Origin: Rothia sp. SD9660Na
GTDB lineage: Bacteria; Actinomycetota; Actinomycetes; Actinomycetales; Micrococcaceae
Direction of reading: 5' to 3'
Length of the DNA stretch: 64,000 nucleotides
NCBI RefSeq assembly: GCF_030064065.1
Contig: NZ_CP125946.1
Location: forward strand, 806,001 to 870,000
In this document: positions 35,399-47,486 of the stretch, piece by piece
Numbering within the stretch: the first letter of the stretch is position 1
How the letters are laid out: each line of letters starts with the position of its first letter
The notes under the pieces: generated by a model
Told to the model about the DNA's origin: nothing
What the model saw: only the letters and a program-made list of their open reading frames with translations
Databases searched by the model: none
Position numbers and translations under genes: made by a program

Positions 35399-37253
35399 AG
35401 AATCGTCCCCGCAGACCACCTCTATTCCCATTCTGACATCGAGCACTGAGCGGAAGACTTGGTGGAAGTACGTGCAGATGGGGCTAGACTCCCTAGCTTG
35501 GCTGATAGCCCTACCCGCTGCCTTTGTTTTGCGCTACGGTATGGATTTGAGCCAGATTGATGCAGGCGGGCTCACCACGGTTGCCCTGGTGATGGTCGCC
35601 CTACAAATTGGTGGGGGCCTGATGATGGGTCTCTACCGTGGCATCCACAGCTACGGCACCCTGCAAGAGGGGAGCAAGCTCTACCCCCTGATATTAGCTA
35701 ACACCATCATTATGCAGATACTGCTGATGGTATCGTCCCGTGCCGTTGGTGTGCCCCGCTCGGTGGTGCTCATCGCTTTCCCCATTGCTGTTTTGCTGAT
35801 GATGGGCTTCCGCTACAGCAAGCGAATCTATGAGGAAAAGACCAACCGCCCCAGCGGTAAAGATGTGCAGCGGGTGATTGTTTACGGTGCAGGTTTTCTG
35901 GGCCGCAACCTGATTTCAACCCTGATGACCGACCCCAAGGCCAAGTACCTGCCGGTCGCGATTGTTGACGATGACCGTTCGGTGCGTAACGCCCGTATTC
36001 ATTCGGTAAAGGTTGAGGGAACTAGCGCTGATCTGGCCGCCCTGGTAAAACACCACCAGGCTACAAAGGTGCTCATTGCTATTGGCGAGGAGATCCCTGA
36101 ACGACGCCTGGTCCGCATCGCCCAGAGCATGAAAGAACTGGGCGTAGAGACCATACGCATTAACTCTGCTGTTCCCGATATGGGCCAGTCCCGTCGCCGC
36201 AGCGAAGAGAACAATGAGCGGGAGCTTCTTGAGAAGATCCGCGGTACCATTGACTACAAGATCGACCATGACCTGATTCGTAGCTACGTGCAGGGTCGCC
36301 GGGTGCTTGTGACCGGTGCAGGCGGATCGATTGGCTCTGAGCTCTGCCGCCAGATTAATGCCTATCAGCCGGCTGAGCTTATGATGCTCGACCGTGATGA
36401 GTCCCTGCTCATGGATACCCGGTATTCTCTGACCGGCCTATCAAGCCTGGATGATCCCAGTGTGATTTTGGCGGACGTGCGGGATTTTGAGGCCCTAGAG
36501 GCGGTCTTTACTGAACGTCAACCTGAGGTTGTATTTCATGCTGCCGCCCTTAAGCATGTCTCTGCTCTTGAGGCTTACCCCAAGGAAGCCTATAAAACCA
36601 ATACTCTGGGCACCGCAAACGTGCTTAAGGCTTCAGCTCAGGTTGATGTTCAGGTTTTTGTGAATATCTCGACCGATAAGGCTGCCGACCCCACTACTGC
36701 CCTGGGGCAGTCCAAGCGCAGCGCGGAAATGCTGACGAGCTGGTACGGCGAGCAGACTGGGCGAAACTATGTCTCGGTGCGCTTCGGCAATGTTTTTGGC
36801 TCTCGCGGTTCTATTAAGCCCCTCTTTACCAAGCAGATTCTGGACGGCGGCCCCCTAACCGTGACCGACCGGAACGCCACCCGCTACTTCATGCTGATTC
36901 CGGACGCCTGTCTGCTGGTCATGCTGGCCGGAGCAATCGGCTGCAGCGGTGAGGTTATGGTTCTCGATATGGGTGAGCCTGTCAAAATTCTCAAGGTGGC
37001 CGAGCATATGCGCAGCCTCTATGAGCGCTTCGATGTAGCCATCGACGTCATTGGCCTGCGCGCGGGCGAAAAGCGCGACGAGGTGCTTTTCGGCCAGGAC
37101 GAGGTACACCAGCGCAGCGAAGAGAACGAAAATATCATGCGGGCTCAAGCCCCCAGGCTTGACCCCGCTGACCTTGACTATGCTCGCTGGCTCGAAAACT
37201 ACCGTAGCCACCGCGGCTACGACCGGACCGAGCACCGGGGGCAGGAGGCCTAA
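35391..37253 (+). CDS. FlaA1/CapD-type membrane nucleotide-sugar dehydratase/epimerase
   Basis: The 620-residue protein has four N-terminal membrane segments (about 22-150), a first Rossmann region VIVYGAGFLGRNL near 163 and the main SDR domain with VLVTGAGGSIGSELC near 304, ISTDKAADPTTALGQSKRSAE and FGNVFGSRGS. The family forms 4-keto-6-deoxy or epimerised UDP-sugars for surface polymers, acting at the membrane. It overlaps the preceding gene by eight bases and the next by one, so the three proteins are translationally coupled. Confidence 0.92.
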   Translation: MSKESSPQTTSIPILTSSTERKTWWKYVQMGLDSLAWLIALPAAFVLRYGMDLSQIDAGGLTTVALVMVALQIGGGLMMGLYRGIHSYGTLQEGSKLYPLILANTIIMQILLMVSSRAVGVPRSVVLIAFPIAVLLMMGFRYSKRIYEEKTNRPSGKDVQRVIVYGAGFLGRNLISTLMTDPKAKYLPVAIVDDDRSVRNARIHSVKVEGTSADLAALVKHHQATKVLIAIGEEIPERRLVRIAQSMKELGVETIRINSAVPDMGQSRRRSEENNERELLEKIRGTIDYKIDHDLIRSYVQGRRVLVTGAGGSIGSELCRQINAYQPAELMMLDRDESLLMDTRYSLTGLSSLDDPSVILADVRDFEALEAVFTERQPEVVFHAAALKHVSALEAYPKEAYKTNTLGTANVLKASAQVDVQVFVNISTDKAADPTTALGQSKRSAEMLTSWYGEQTGRNYVSVRFGNVFGSRGSIKPLFTKQILDGGPLTVTDRNATRYFMLIPDACLLVMLAGAIGCSGEVMVLDMGEPVKILKVAEHMRSLYERFDVAIDVIGLRAGEKRDEVLFGQDEVHQRSEENENIMRAQAPRLDPADLDYARWLENYRSHRGYDRTEHRGQEA

Positions 37254-38281
37254 TGACTACATCAGACTTACAGGCCCTGGTTCTGGTTCCTACCCTTATC
37301 GCTTTTGGTGCGGGTCTGCTCCTACCTTTTGCCGTTCGTCCGCTCCTGCACCGTTGGAACCTAGTCGATATTCCTACTGCACGTTCATCTCACAGCGTCC
37401 CGGTTTTCCGAGGTATGGGGTTGGCAACAGCCCTTGCAGCCTTGCTTGGCTATCTTGTTGCTCTCGTTGACGGGCAGATTTTTACTGACCGGTCAATCGC
37501 CCTCTGCGTACTCTTGGGCATGGTGGCCTCGGGTGCGCTGGGCTGGGTGGAGGATTACCGCGGAGTCTCCATTAAGGTGCGCTTTGCTACCCAGCTGCTT
37601 ATTGGTCTGACGGTCACCCTGGGAATGACCCTGATGCTGGGGACCTCCATCTTCTGGGTTCATCTAGGTATCTTTGCGATCGCCGCCTACATCAACGTGG
37701 TGAACTTTATGGACGGCATCAACGGCATCTCGGGTCTTCACGGATTTGCTGTGGGCGGGGCTTATGCCTACGCGGGCTGGGTAAACCAGATGCCCTGGCT
37801 TCTTGCCGGGGGAGCGGCCGTGGCCGCTGCCTACCTGGCCTTCCTACCCTGGAACGTACGCACGGGCAAGAATGTTTTCCTGGGGGATGCCGGTTCCTAC
37901 TTCCTGGGGGGAGCCATCGCCTCTATGGCGGTGGGGGCCTTTCTCTCCGGGGTTTACGTCGAATATATTTTGGCCCCCCTGCTGGTGTATTTAGCAGATA
38001 CTGGGAGTACTCTAATGCGCCGAATTGTGAGGGGCGAACAGTGGTACAAGCCCCATCGCACTCATGCCTATCAACGTCTAACAGATGCTGGTTTTAGCCA
38101 TCTGGGTAGTGCTTTGCTTGTGACGCTCACTACGATTCTTGTAACGGCCATAACCGTGCTGGCTCTGCCTTTTGAAACCCAGAACGCTGTATGGTCTGCC
38201 CTGTTAGTTGTCCTTATCTTGGTCCTTTACATTTTTTTGCCCGCCATCCTTGGAAAGGTGCGTCAGAAAAGTGAGGGCTAA
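37253..38281 (+). CDS. WecA-like undecaprenyl-phosphate glycosyl-1-phosphate transferase
   Basis: The 342-residue MraY/WecA family protein has about ten membrane segments and the motifs FVNFMDGINGISG, VFLGDAGSYFLGG and HRTHAYQRL. It transfers a phosphosugar from UDP-sugar to the lipid carrier, starting glycan assembly on the inner face of the membrane. It completes a glycan unit with the double GT2 and the FlaA1-like protein. Nineteen bases later the first gene of the ATP synthase cluster begins. Confidence 0.92.
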   Translation: MTTSDLQALVLVPTLIAFGAGLLLPFAVRPLLHRWNLVDIPTARSSHSVPVFRGMGLATALAALLGYLVALVDGQIFTDRSIALCVLLGMVASGALGWVEDYRGVSIKVRFATQLLIGLTVTLGMTLMLGTSIFWVHLGIFAIAAYINVVNFMDGINGISGLHGFAVGGAYAYAGWVNQMPWLLAGGAAVAAAYLAFLPWNVRTGKNVFLGDAGSYFLGGAIASMAVGAFLSGVYVEYILAPLLVYLADTGSTLMRRIVRGEQWYKPHRTHAYQRLTDAGFSHLGSALLVTLTTILVTAITVLALPFETQNAVWSALLVVLILVLYIFLPAILGKVRQKSEG

Positions 38282-38300
38282 ACCATTAGGCATTAACGAG

Positions 38301-38693
38301 ATGCCCTGGCAGAAAATCTTCCGGGATGTCTCACTGGCTTTGGCTATCTTAGCCCTAGTCGGTACGATAGTTGGAGTACTTATCGCAGGTAAACCAGCTG
38401 CCGGTGGGGTCCTTACGGGTCTTACCCTGGTTTATCTCAGTTTCGCGGTCGGAATCATGGTTGTGATACCGGCTGAGAAGAAGTCGATGAAAGCGGCGGC
38501 AGCGGCTCTAGCGGCCATGTATCCGTTCAAGATATTGGTTTTCACCGGCCTCTTAGTGTTCGCCCCTATACCGCAGGATTTTCGTAATGGTTGGCTCTTG
38601 ACCGGCGCCCTGGTGGCACTGGCAGCTCAGCTTGTCATTGAAACGAAAATTATCTCGAAACAGAGAATCCTCTATTTCGATTCGGTAGGATGA
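38301..38693 (+). CDS. AtpI-like membrane protein of the ATP synthase cluster
   Basis: The 130-residue protein has four membrane segments and stands where ATP synthase subunit I-like genes lie. The ATG at 38301 (MPWQKIFRDVSLALAIL) is preferred over the one at 38208, which would overlap the previous gene and add 31 residues. Family members are thought to help assemble the c-ring or load Mg2+; position is the main evidence here. Confidence 0.78.
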   Translation: MPWQKIFRDVSLALAILALVGTIVGVLIAGKPAAGGVLTGLTLVYLSFAVGIMVVIPAEKKSMKAAAAALAAMYPFKILVFTGLLVFAPIPQDFRNGWLLTGALVALAAQLVIETKIISKQRILYFDSVG

Positions 38694-38717
38694 AACTAGG
38701 CAAAGGAGCATACACCT

Positions 38718-38972
38718 GTGGGCAACACCGACGATAAGTGGTATAAGCAAGATAAGCAGTTACGCTCTGCTGGCGATTTAGTCGCTGGTGGTGGAACAGC
38801 CGGGGCCTTTATGACACTTCTCTACGTCATGATAGGCATTGGTATCTGGAGTTTGGTAGGCTATGGTCTGGACCACTTACTGGGTACAACCTGGATTGCT
38901 TGGGTAGGCGGATTTGTTGGCGCCTTTGGTGGTATTTACCTGGTATTTATCCACATGCAACAGCAAAAATAA
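38718..38972 (+). CDS. AtpZ/AtpI-family small membrane protein
   Basis: The 84-residue protein has two membrane segments with the AtpZ-like GTAGAFMTLLYVMIGIGIWSLVGYGLDHLLGTTWIAWVGGFVGAFGGIY pattern, broken by a charged turn. GTG start with AAAGGAG. It precedes atpB and probably aids Fo assembly. Confidence 0.85.
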   Translation: MGNTDDKWYKQDKQLRSAGDLVAGGGTAGAFMTLLYVMIGIGIWSLVGYGLDHLLGTTWIAWVGGFVGAFGGIYLVFIHMQQQK

Positions 38973-39069
38973 GACCAACTGGAACCGGTTGGCACACACA
39001 CTTTTGATTCTTTAAACCTCTGAGGTTGCTGGAGCCAGCGGCCAACACGAAGCAATGAAAGGACTTGCC

Positions 39070-39873
39070 TTGATTTCAAACGGGCTAGTTGTCGCAGCGG
39101 GAGAGCAACAGGGCTACGTTCCGCCCACTATCGATGATATGCACCTGCCTGCCATCTTCACGATTGGTGATTTTGAGTTCAGCAAGCAGATGCTTCTGGT
39201 TATTCTGTCGGTGGTCATCGTTGCTGGCTTCTTCCTCTTCGCGGCCCGCAAGCGTGCCATGGTTCCCTCACGCACCCAGTTTGTGGGTGAAATGGGTTAC
39301 GGTCTGGTCCGTAACAGCCTGGGTAAGGAACTGATTGGCGCTCACCACTACAAGCCTTTCGTTCCCCTGCTCTTCACCGCCTTCTTCTTTATTCTGGTGA
39401 ACAACCTTTACGGTTCAATTCCCGTCATCCAGCTGCCCACCATGTCTCACGTAGGTTCTGCCTACGCCCTGGCAGCCATTGCTTACTTGACCTGGGTTGG
39501 CGTTGGTATCAAGCGCAAGGGTCTGGGCAAGTTCTTCAAGGATATGACTATGCCTTCCGGCGTTCCCCCGCTGGTTTACGTCATCCTGATTCCCATTGAG
39601 TTCATGTCTAACATGCTCATTCGTCCCGCAACCCACGCCCTGCGTCTCTTCGCTACTATGTTCGGTGGCCACTTGGCGATTATGGTTGCAGCCTCGCTGA
39701 CCCAGTACCTGATTGTTGAAGCAGGTGGCATTGCTGCCATCGCATCGGTTGGTTCTGGTGCCCTGGGCCTCTTCCTCTACTTCCTGGAACTCATGATTCA
39801 GGTCATCCAGGCCTACGTCTTCACCCTGCTCCTTGCAGTCTACCTGCAGGGCTCGGTCTCCGAAGGCCACTAA
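39070..39873 (+). CDS. atpB: ATP synthase Fo subunit a
   Basis: The protein (about 267 residues) has five to six membrane segments. It includes the helix with the essential Arg (FMSNMLIRPATHALRLFATMFGGH region, near 190-205) that works with the subunit c carboxylate. I prefer the TTG at 39070 because AAAGGA ends six bases before it; that AAAGGA lies within the five codons that would follow the ATG at 39055, which itself has no site. The extra five residues of the ATG form cannot be excluded. The protein conducts protons at the c-ring. Confidence 0.93.
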   Translation: MISNGLVVAAGEQQGYVPPTIDDMHLPAIFTIGDFEFSKQMLLVILSVVIVAGFFLFAARKRAMVPSRTQFVGEMGYGLVRNSLGKELIGAHHYKPFVPLLFTAFFFILVNNLYGSIPVIQLPTMSHVGSAYALAAIAYLTWVGVGIKRKGLGKFFKDMTMPSGVPPLVYVILIPIEFMSNMLIRPATHALRLFATMFGGHLAIMVAASLTQYLIVEAGGIAAIASVGSGALGLFLYFLELMIQVIQAYVFTLLLAVYLQGSVSEGH

Positions 39874-40008
39874 ATATATAGATTTTCTCCGTCGGGCCCA
39901 CCGATGGACGAGAAAAGCAACCCGCTTTAGCGGGGAGTGTCCACATCAAAACTCTGCCCCTTACATACGACACAAACCCAAGGGGCACTGTGAAAGGAAA
40001 CAAACATC

Positions 40009-40218
40009 ATGGAACTCACCGGTTCACTTACCGCAGTTGGTTACGGCCTGTCAGCTATCGGCGGTGGCATCGGCGTAGGTCTGATCTTCGCAGCCTACAT
40101 GACCTCCGTTGCTCGTCAGCCCGAGTCACAGAAGACTCTGCAGCCCATGCTCTTCCTGGGCTTTGCACTGGTTGAAGCACTGGCAGTTCTCGGCCTGGTT
40201 CTTGCGTTTATCAAGTAA
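40009..40218 (+). CDS. atpE: ATP synthase Fo subunit c
   Basis: The 69-residue hairpin protein has two membrane helices around a polar loop (SVARQPES), with the proton-carrying Glu56 in [18 protein letters not shown] precedes the ATG. Its ring rotates in the membrane. Confidence 0.97.
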   Translation: MELTGSLTAVGYGLSAIGGGIGVGLIFAAYMTSVARQPESQKTLQPMLFLGFALVEALAVLGLVLAFIK

Positions 40219-40269
40219 TTTTTGGCCCCGCCGAAAGATTGACCAAACTATAGAACAGGAAAACCCCCT

Positions 40270-40815
40270 ATGTCTCACTTAATGGCAGCAGCAGAGGGCG
40301 CGAACCCTCTGATCCCCAATGTCTGGGAAATCGCCATTACCGCCATCGGGTTCCTGCTCCTCCTCTTCATCGTCAGCAAGTACGTTGTCCCGGCATTCGA
40401 AAAGATTTACCAGGACCGTAAAGAAGCAATTGAGGGTGGTCTAGCCAAGGCTGAAAAGGCTCAGGCAGAGGCCGCAGCAGCACGCGAAGAGTACGGCCAG
40501 CAGCTCGAAAGCGCTCGTCTGGAAGCTCAGAAGATTCGCGAAGAAGCACGCGCCGAAGGCGACGCCATCGTGGCAGAAGCTAAGGAGCGCGCAAACGCTG
40601 AGGCCGCTCGCATCACCGAAAACGCCCAGAAGACTATCGAGGCAGAACGTGCAGCTGCCGCAGCATCACTTCGTACCGAAGTTGGCGCTCTGGCAACTTC
40701 ACTGGCTGGCAAGATTGTGGGCGAATCCCTCAACGATGATGAGCGATCCGCACGTGTAGTCGATCGTTTTCTTGCTGACCTTGACGCGCAGCAGCAGGCA
40801 GGTGCAGCCCGCTAA
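40270..40815 (+). CDS. atpF: ATP synthase Fo subunit b
   Basis: The 181-residue protein has one N-terminal membrane segment (about 20-40) and a long charged Ala/Glu/Arg-rich coiled coil, the peripheral stator. Its stop overlaps atpH by one base (TAATG). Confidence 0.97.
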   Translation: MSHLMAAAEGANPLIPNVWEIAITAIGFLLLLFIVSKYVVPAFEKIYQDRKEAIEGGLAKAEKAQAEAAAAREEYGQQLESARLEAQKIREEARAEGDAIVAEAKERANAEAARITENAQKTIEAERAAAAASLRTEVGALATSLAGKIVGESLNDDERSARVVDRFLADLDAQQQAGAAR

Positions 40816-41627
40816 TGTCAGCAGTATCGACTGAATCACTGAATAAGGTGGAACAGGTTCTGGTAGCCCAGCCTACCGACAACCCGACCCACCTCGCAGA
40901 AGAGCTCTTCGCTGTTGTTGATGTTATCGACAGCAACGGCGGGTTCCGGCGAGGTCTAACCGATCCTTCCCGCGAAGCAGCGCAGCGAGCAGGCATCGCC
41001 AGCTCCGTTCTGGGCGGCAAGATTTCCGACGCAGCTCTGGCCATCGTTTCTGCAGCAGCAGAAGCCCGCTGGAGCGAAGAACGCGATCTAGCTGATGCCC
41101 TCGAAACAACCGCTGTTACATCAGTAGCGCTTTCTGCTGAGCAGCGCGGAGGTGTCGATGCACTGGAGCAGACCGTCAACGAACTGCTGACTTTCATCAA
41201 CACCGTTGATGCCTCAGCAGAAGCACAGGCTGCTCTTGCCGATACCAGGGCAAGCAAGGAAGCACTCAAGAAGCTGGCTGTCAGCCTCGGTGGCCGTGTA
41301 GCTACCGCTGAAGGCAAGCTTCTGCTAGAACGAGTTGCCACTGCGGCCCGCGGAACCACCGCAGCCCGTCTGGCTAACGAGTTTGTAGAAATCATCGTCA
41401 AGCGTCAAAACCGTTGGATCGCACGAGTAACCTCAGCAACCGCGCTGACTGCAGAGCAGATTGCAAAGCTGCAGGGGTCACTCAACAAGACCTACGGCAA
41501 GGAGCTGAAGCTCGACATCACTGTAGACCCCGCCCTTCTAGGTGGTCTACGTGTGCAGGTAGGGGACGAAGTCATCGATGGCTCACTGTCTACCAAGCTG
41601 TCGGAACTAGGCCGCGCTTTCGCATAG
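40815..41627 (+). CDS. atpH: ATP synthase F1 subunit delta
   Basis: The 270-residue delta subunit has the C-terminal VTSATALTAEQIAKLQGSL region and LDITVDPALLGGLRVQVGDEVIDGSL near the end, both typical. Actinobacterial delta is longer than the E. coli form (about 177), as here. It joins the stator to F1. A 156-base gap precedes atpA. Confidence 0.95.
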   Translation: MSAVSTESLNKVEQVLVAQPTDNPTHLAEELFAVVDVIDSNGGFRRGLTDPSREAAQRAGIASSVLGGKISDAALAIVSAAAEARWSEERDLADALETTAVTSVALSAEQRGGVDALEQTVNELLTFINTVDASAEAQAALADTRASKEALKKLAVSLGGRVATAEGKLLLERVATAARGTTAARLANEFVEIIVKRQNRWIARVTSATALTAEQIAKLQGSLNKTYGKELKLDITVDPALLGGLRVQVGDEVIDGSLSTKLSELGRAFA

Positions 41628-41783
41628 GCGATTTACACAGTCGAGACCTCGACGGTGATTTAGAAGATACACAGACGACAAGGGGTAAGGCTTAAAGCCT
41701 AATCCCGGCACGTCACACAAGTTTCGGTGGGTCTGCCGCCAGTCGGCAGGCACACCAACAAATTAGGAGAGCAGGGACATAAG
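41628..41783 (+). other. atpH-atpA intergenic region with small hairpins
   Basis: No gene is visible. It holds GGCTTAAAGCC and a CTGCCG/CGGCAG hairpin (near 41742-41760). A gap of this length inside an otherwise tight operon could hold an extra promoter or processing site and would allow F1 subunits to be made in greater amount. No promoter boxes are convincing. Confidence 0.4.
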
Positions 41784-43409
<1,626 letters not shown>

Positions 43410-43433
43410 CGATTTTCCTAGCAGGTGAGATGC

Positions 43434-43461
43434 CCCTCCAACAGAACCTGGGGGAGGGGCC
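43434..43461 (+). other. GC-rich hairpin between atpA and atpG
   Basis: GCCCCTCC and GGGGGAGGGGC can pair around a ten-base loop, without a T-tract. Inside an operon, a processing or mRNA-stability role is more likely than termination. Confidence 0.4.
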
Positions 43462-43488
43462 CTCACCCTAGGAGTGAAAGGAATCTCT

Positions 43489-44409
43489 ATGGGAGCCCAG
43501 ATTAGGGTTTACCGCCAAAAGATTACTTCAACATCGTCTATGAAGAAGATCTTCAAGGCGATGGAGATGATCGCAACCTCACGCATTAACAAGGCACGTA
43601 AGAGCGCAGAGGCCGCTAGCCCCTACGCAAATGCGCTGACTAAGGCCGTCACTGCCATTGCGACCCAGCACCACATTGAGCACCCCCTGCTTAACGCACG
43701 CTCAAAGGCTAAGGCCGGTCGCTCCGCAGTACTGGTCCTCACCAGCGACCGCGGCCTTGCGGGTTCATACTCCTCATCCGTCCTCAAAAAAACCGAGGGT
43801 CTTATTGAGAAGCTCCGCGGTGAGGGACGTGATGTCAAGCTCTACCTCATCGGTCGCAAGGCAAAGTCCTACTTTGACTTCCGCGAACGCGAATACGAGC
43901 AGGCATGGGAAGGCAACACCGACAACCCCAACATCGAGATGGCCGTTGCAGCACGCGACGCCATCCTGGCAGCCTACGAAAACGGCGACGTCGATGACCT
44001 CCACATCATCTATACCGAATTCGTCTCCATGGTCAGCCAGGAAACCCGCGTCCTGCGCCTGCTCCCCATCGCGGTAGCAGACGCCCGCGAACTCGGTGAA
44101 GAAATCCTGCCCGGCGAACGTCTCGAAGACGACCAGTTCCAGCAGAACTCAGTCTTTGAATTCGAGCCCAGCCCCAAGGAAGTTCTCGACGAGTTGCTAC
44201 CCCGCTACATCGCCTCCCGCATCTATGCGTGCCTGCTAGAAGCAGCGGCCTCCGAACTGGCATCCCGCCAGCGCGCGATGAAGTCCGCAGGTGATAACGC
44301 TGACGAGCTCATCAAGAAGTACACCCGCCTGATGAACAACGCTCGCCAGGCAGAAATTACTCAGGAGCTCAGCGAAATTGTTGGCGGCGCCGACGCACTC
44401 GCCTCCTAA
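43489..44409 (+). CDS. atpG: ATP synthase F1 subunit gamma
   Basis: The 306-residue rotor-stalk subunit starts [12 protein letters not shown] (ATG 43489, AAAGGA upstream) with the N-terminal coiled coil [22 protein letters not shown] and the C-terminal [21 protein letters not shown] helix. Normal actinobacterial length. The nearby start at 43474 is less suitable. Confidence 0.96.
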   Translation: MGAQIRVYRQKITSTSSMKKIFKAMEMIATSRINKARKSAEAASPYANALTKAVTAIATQHHIEHPLLNARSKAKAGRSAVLVLTSDRGLAGSYSSSVLKKTEGLIEKLRGEGRDVKLYLIGRKAKSYFDFREREYEQAWEGNTDNPNIEMAVAARDAILAAYENGDVDDLHIIYTEFVSMVSQETRVLRLLPIAVADARELGEEILPGERLEDDQFQQNSVFEFEPSPKEVLDELLPRYIASRIYACLLEAAASELASRQRAMKSAGDNADELIKKYTRLMNNARQAEITQELSEIVGGADALAS

Positions 44410-44444
44410 TCCACCAGACAACTTTCCACTCTCTACATAGGTAA

Positions 44445-45917
<1,473 letters not shown>

Positions 45918-45919
45918 TC

Positions 45920-46177
45920 ATGGCACTGAAAGTTGAAGTCGTTTCCCGTGAACGAATCGTGTGGGTCGGCGAAGCCAAGTACGTGCGCGCACGCACCGTC
46001 GATGGCGACCTGGGTATCATGCCCGGTCACATCCCCACCATGGCCCTTCTCGCTGAAGACGGTGAGCTTCTGATCGAGGCAACCAGCGGTGAGAAGAAGA
46101 CCACCCGTCTGCACGAAGGTTTCTTGACCGTCTCTAACGATCGAGTCACCATCGCAGCTAAGCACGCACAGATCTAA
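45920..46177 (+). CDS. atpC: ATP synthase F1 subunit epsilon (short form)
   Basis: The 85-residue protein is the beta-sandwich domain of epsilon: VVSRERIVWVGEAKYVRARTVDGDLGIMPGHIP. It lacks the C-terminal helical hairpin that inhibits ATP hydrolysis in E. coli; short epsilons are usual in many actinobacteria. It begins two bases after atpD and closes the operon. Confidence 0.95.
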   Translation: MALKVEVVSRERIVWVGEAKYVRARTVDGDLGIMPGHIPTMALLAEDGELLIEATSGEKKTTRLHEGFLTVSNDRVTIAAKHAQI

Positions 46178-46194
46178 CTAGATTTCTGTGATGA

Positions 46195-46238
46195 AAGGAC
46201 GCCACCCTTCCCCAGAGATGGGGGAGGGCGGCGTCCTT
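46195..46238 (+). terminator. ATP synthase operon terminator (GGACGCC-capped)
   Basis: AAGGACGCC (46195-46203) pairs with GGCGTCCTT (46230-46238) around an inner CCC/GGG and TTCCCC/GGGGGA stem, followed by ATTTTTTT. A classic intrinsic terminator and the clearest of the GGACGCC set. Confidence 0.95.
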
Positions 46239-46260
46239 ATTTTTTTAGCTTTCTTCTTGT

Positions 46261-46977
46261 TTAGAAGAGGCGGGATTCTACGTCATCTACTCCACGCATG
46301 GCATCGTAATCGAGAGCCACACAGCGGATACCACGGTCTTCTGCCAGAGTGCGGGCCTGGGGCTTGATGCGCTGGGCAGCAAAGACACCCTGAACCGGCG
46401 CTAGCAGGGGGTCGCGGTTGAGGAGCTCTAGGTAGCGGGTGAGCTGTTCTACGCCGTCGATATCGCCCACACGTTTGAGCTCGACAGCCACAGAGACGCC
46501 CCCGGCGTCCTTAGCCAAAATATCCACCGGGCCGATTGCCGTGGGGTACTCGCGGCGCACCAGGCGGTAACCCGCACCAAGGAGCTCAATCTGTTCCGCC
46601 AGCAGGCGCTGTAAGTCGGCCTCAACGCCGTCCTTAATGAGGCCCGGGTCAATACCCAAATCGTGGCTGAGTTCCCCGTGAGTACCAAAGACACGAATGA
46701 CTAGCTTGTCGTCGCTCTTGGCAGCCTGCACAGTCCACAGCTCGCTCACATCGGGGTCAAGATCCTCGGCTACCGAGGTGCCCTCGAACTCTTCGCGAGG
46801 GGAAATATGTAGACGGCAGGGCGGGCTCATCCAGTTCAGGGGCTTGTAGGAGCCGCCGTCGGAGTGAATCAGCACCGAGCCGTCGTTTTTGATCATGAGC
46901 AGGCGGGTAGCACGGGGCAGATGGGCATTGAGACGGCCCATGTAATCTACGGAACAATCAGCAATAACTAAACGCAC
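46261..46977 (-). CDS. nucS: Mismatch-specific endonuclease NucS (EndoMS)
   Basis: The 238-residue protein has an N-terminal DNA-binding part and the C-terminal nuclease core [37 protein letters not shown], with the Asp-ELK catalytic set. It ends SRLF, a beta-clamp-binding type tail. In actinobacteria without MutS/MutL it cuts mismatched DNA. Start is GTG at 46977; TAGAGT six bases before it suggests a leaderless transcript. It diverges from the next gene over 57 bases. Confidence 0.95.
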   Translation of the reverse strand: MRLVIADCSVDYMGRLNAHLPRATRLLMIKNDGSVLIHSDGGSYKPLNWMSPPCRLHISPREEFEGTSVAEDLDPDVSELWTVQAAKSDDKLVIRVFGTHGELSHDLGIDPGLIKDGVEADLQRLLAEQIELLGAGYRLVRREYPTAIGPVDILAKDAGGVSVAVELKRVGDIDGVEQLTRYLELLNRDPLLAPVQGVFAAQRIKPQARTLAEDRGIRCVALDYDAMRGVDDVESRLF

Positions 46978-47034
46978 CGTACCACTCTAACAGGTGGCTT
47001 GGGCGGGTACACCGGTGCATGAAAGAATGGGGGA

Positions 47035-47376
47035 ATGCCTCGTCGTTCTTCATCTAAGCCCCGCCGCCCCAACTCTAACTCCGGGGCCGCCCCCAGCAAG
47101 TGGCAGAAAGCCCGCCCCGCTGGGCGTGACATTTCCCGTATCCTTGATCCCGCCCCGCGAGTGGAGCGGGCCCAAGACGGGGACTGGTATGTGCAGTACA
47201 TCCCCTCCATCAATGCTCTGAAAACCTATAAGTGCCCCGAATGTGAACGGCCTATCCAGCCCGGGGTGGCGCACCTGGTGGTCTGGCAGCAGGACCACAT
47301 GTTTGGTGCCCAGCGGGCTATCGAGGAGCGTCGCCATTGGCACGAGCGGTGCTGGGCAACCCGTAGATTCTGGTAG
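47035..47376 (+). CDS. Small zinc-ribbon-like protein conserved beside nucS
   Basis: The 113-residue product has a basic, Pro/Ser-rich N-terminus (about 1-35), then YKCPECERPI and HWHERCW, giving a Cys2-His-Cys type metal site, and ends RRFW. Homologues in Micrococcaceae are often labelled 'ATP/GTP-binding', which I cannot support from motifs. Nucleic-acid binding is plausible. Confidence 0.78.
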   Translation: MPRRSSSKPRRPNSNSGAAPSKWQKARPAGRDISRILDPAPRVERAQDGDWYVQYIPSINALKTYKCPECERPIQPGVAHLVVWQQDHMFGAQRAIEERRHWHERCWATRRFW

Positions 47377-47423
47377 AGCCCGGTGGGTTGCAGCAGACCT
47401 GGGATGCGTTAGAAGCGCAGAAA

Positions 47424-47467
47424 AACCCGGTAGCGGCCCCTGCTCAAAGGCAGGGCGCTACCGGGTT
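47424..47467. terminator. Bidirectional terminator between converging genes
   Basis: AACCCGGTAGCG (47424-47435) pairs with the complement at 47456-47467, plus an inner CCTGC/GCAGG stem. AAAAA on one side and TTAAG on the other suit both directions. Confidence 0.8.
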
Positions 47468-47486
47468 AAGGAAAACGGAGGGTTCG

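Noticed and set aside
43434-43461. Hairpin between atpA and atpG as an intrinsic terminator
   Set aside because: No T-tract, and essential atp genes follow directly in the same operon.
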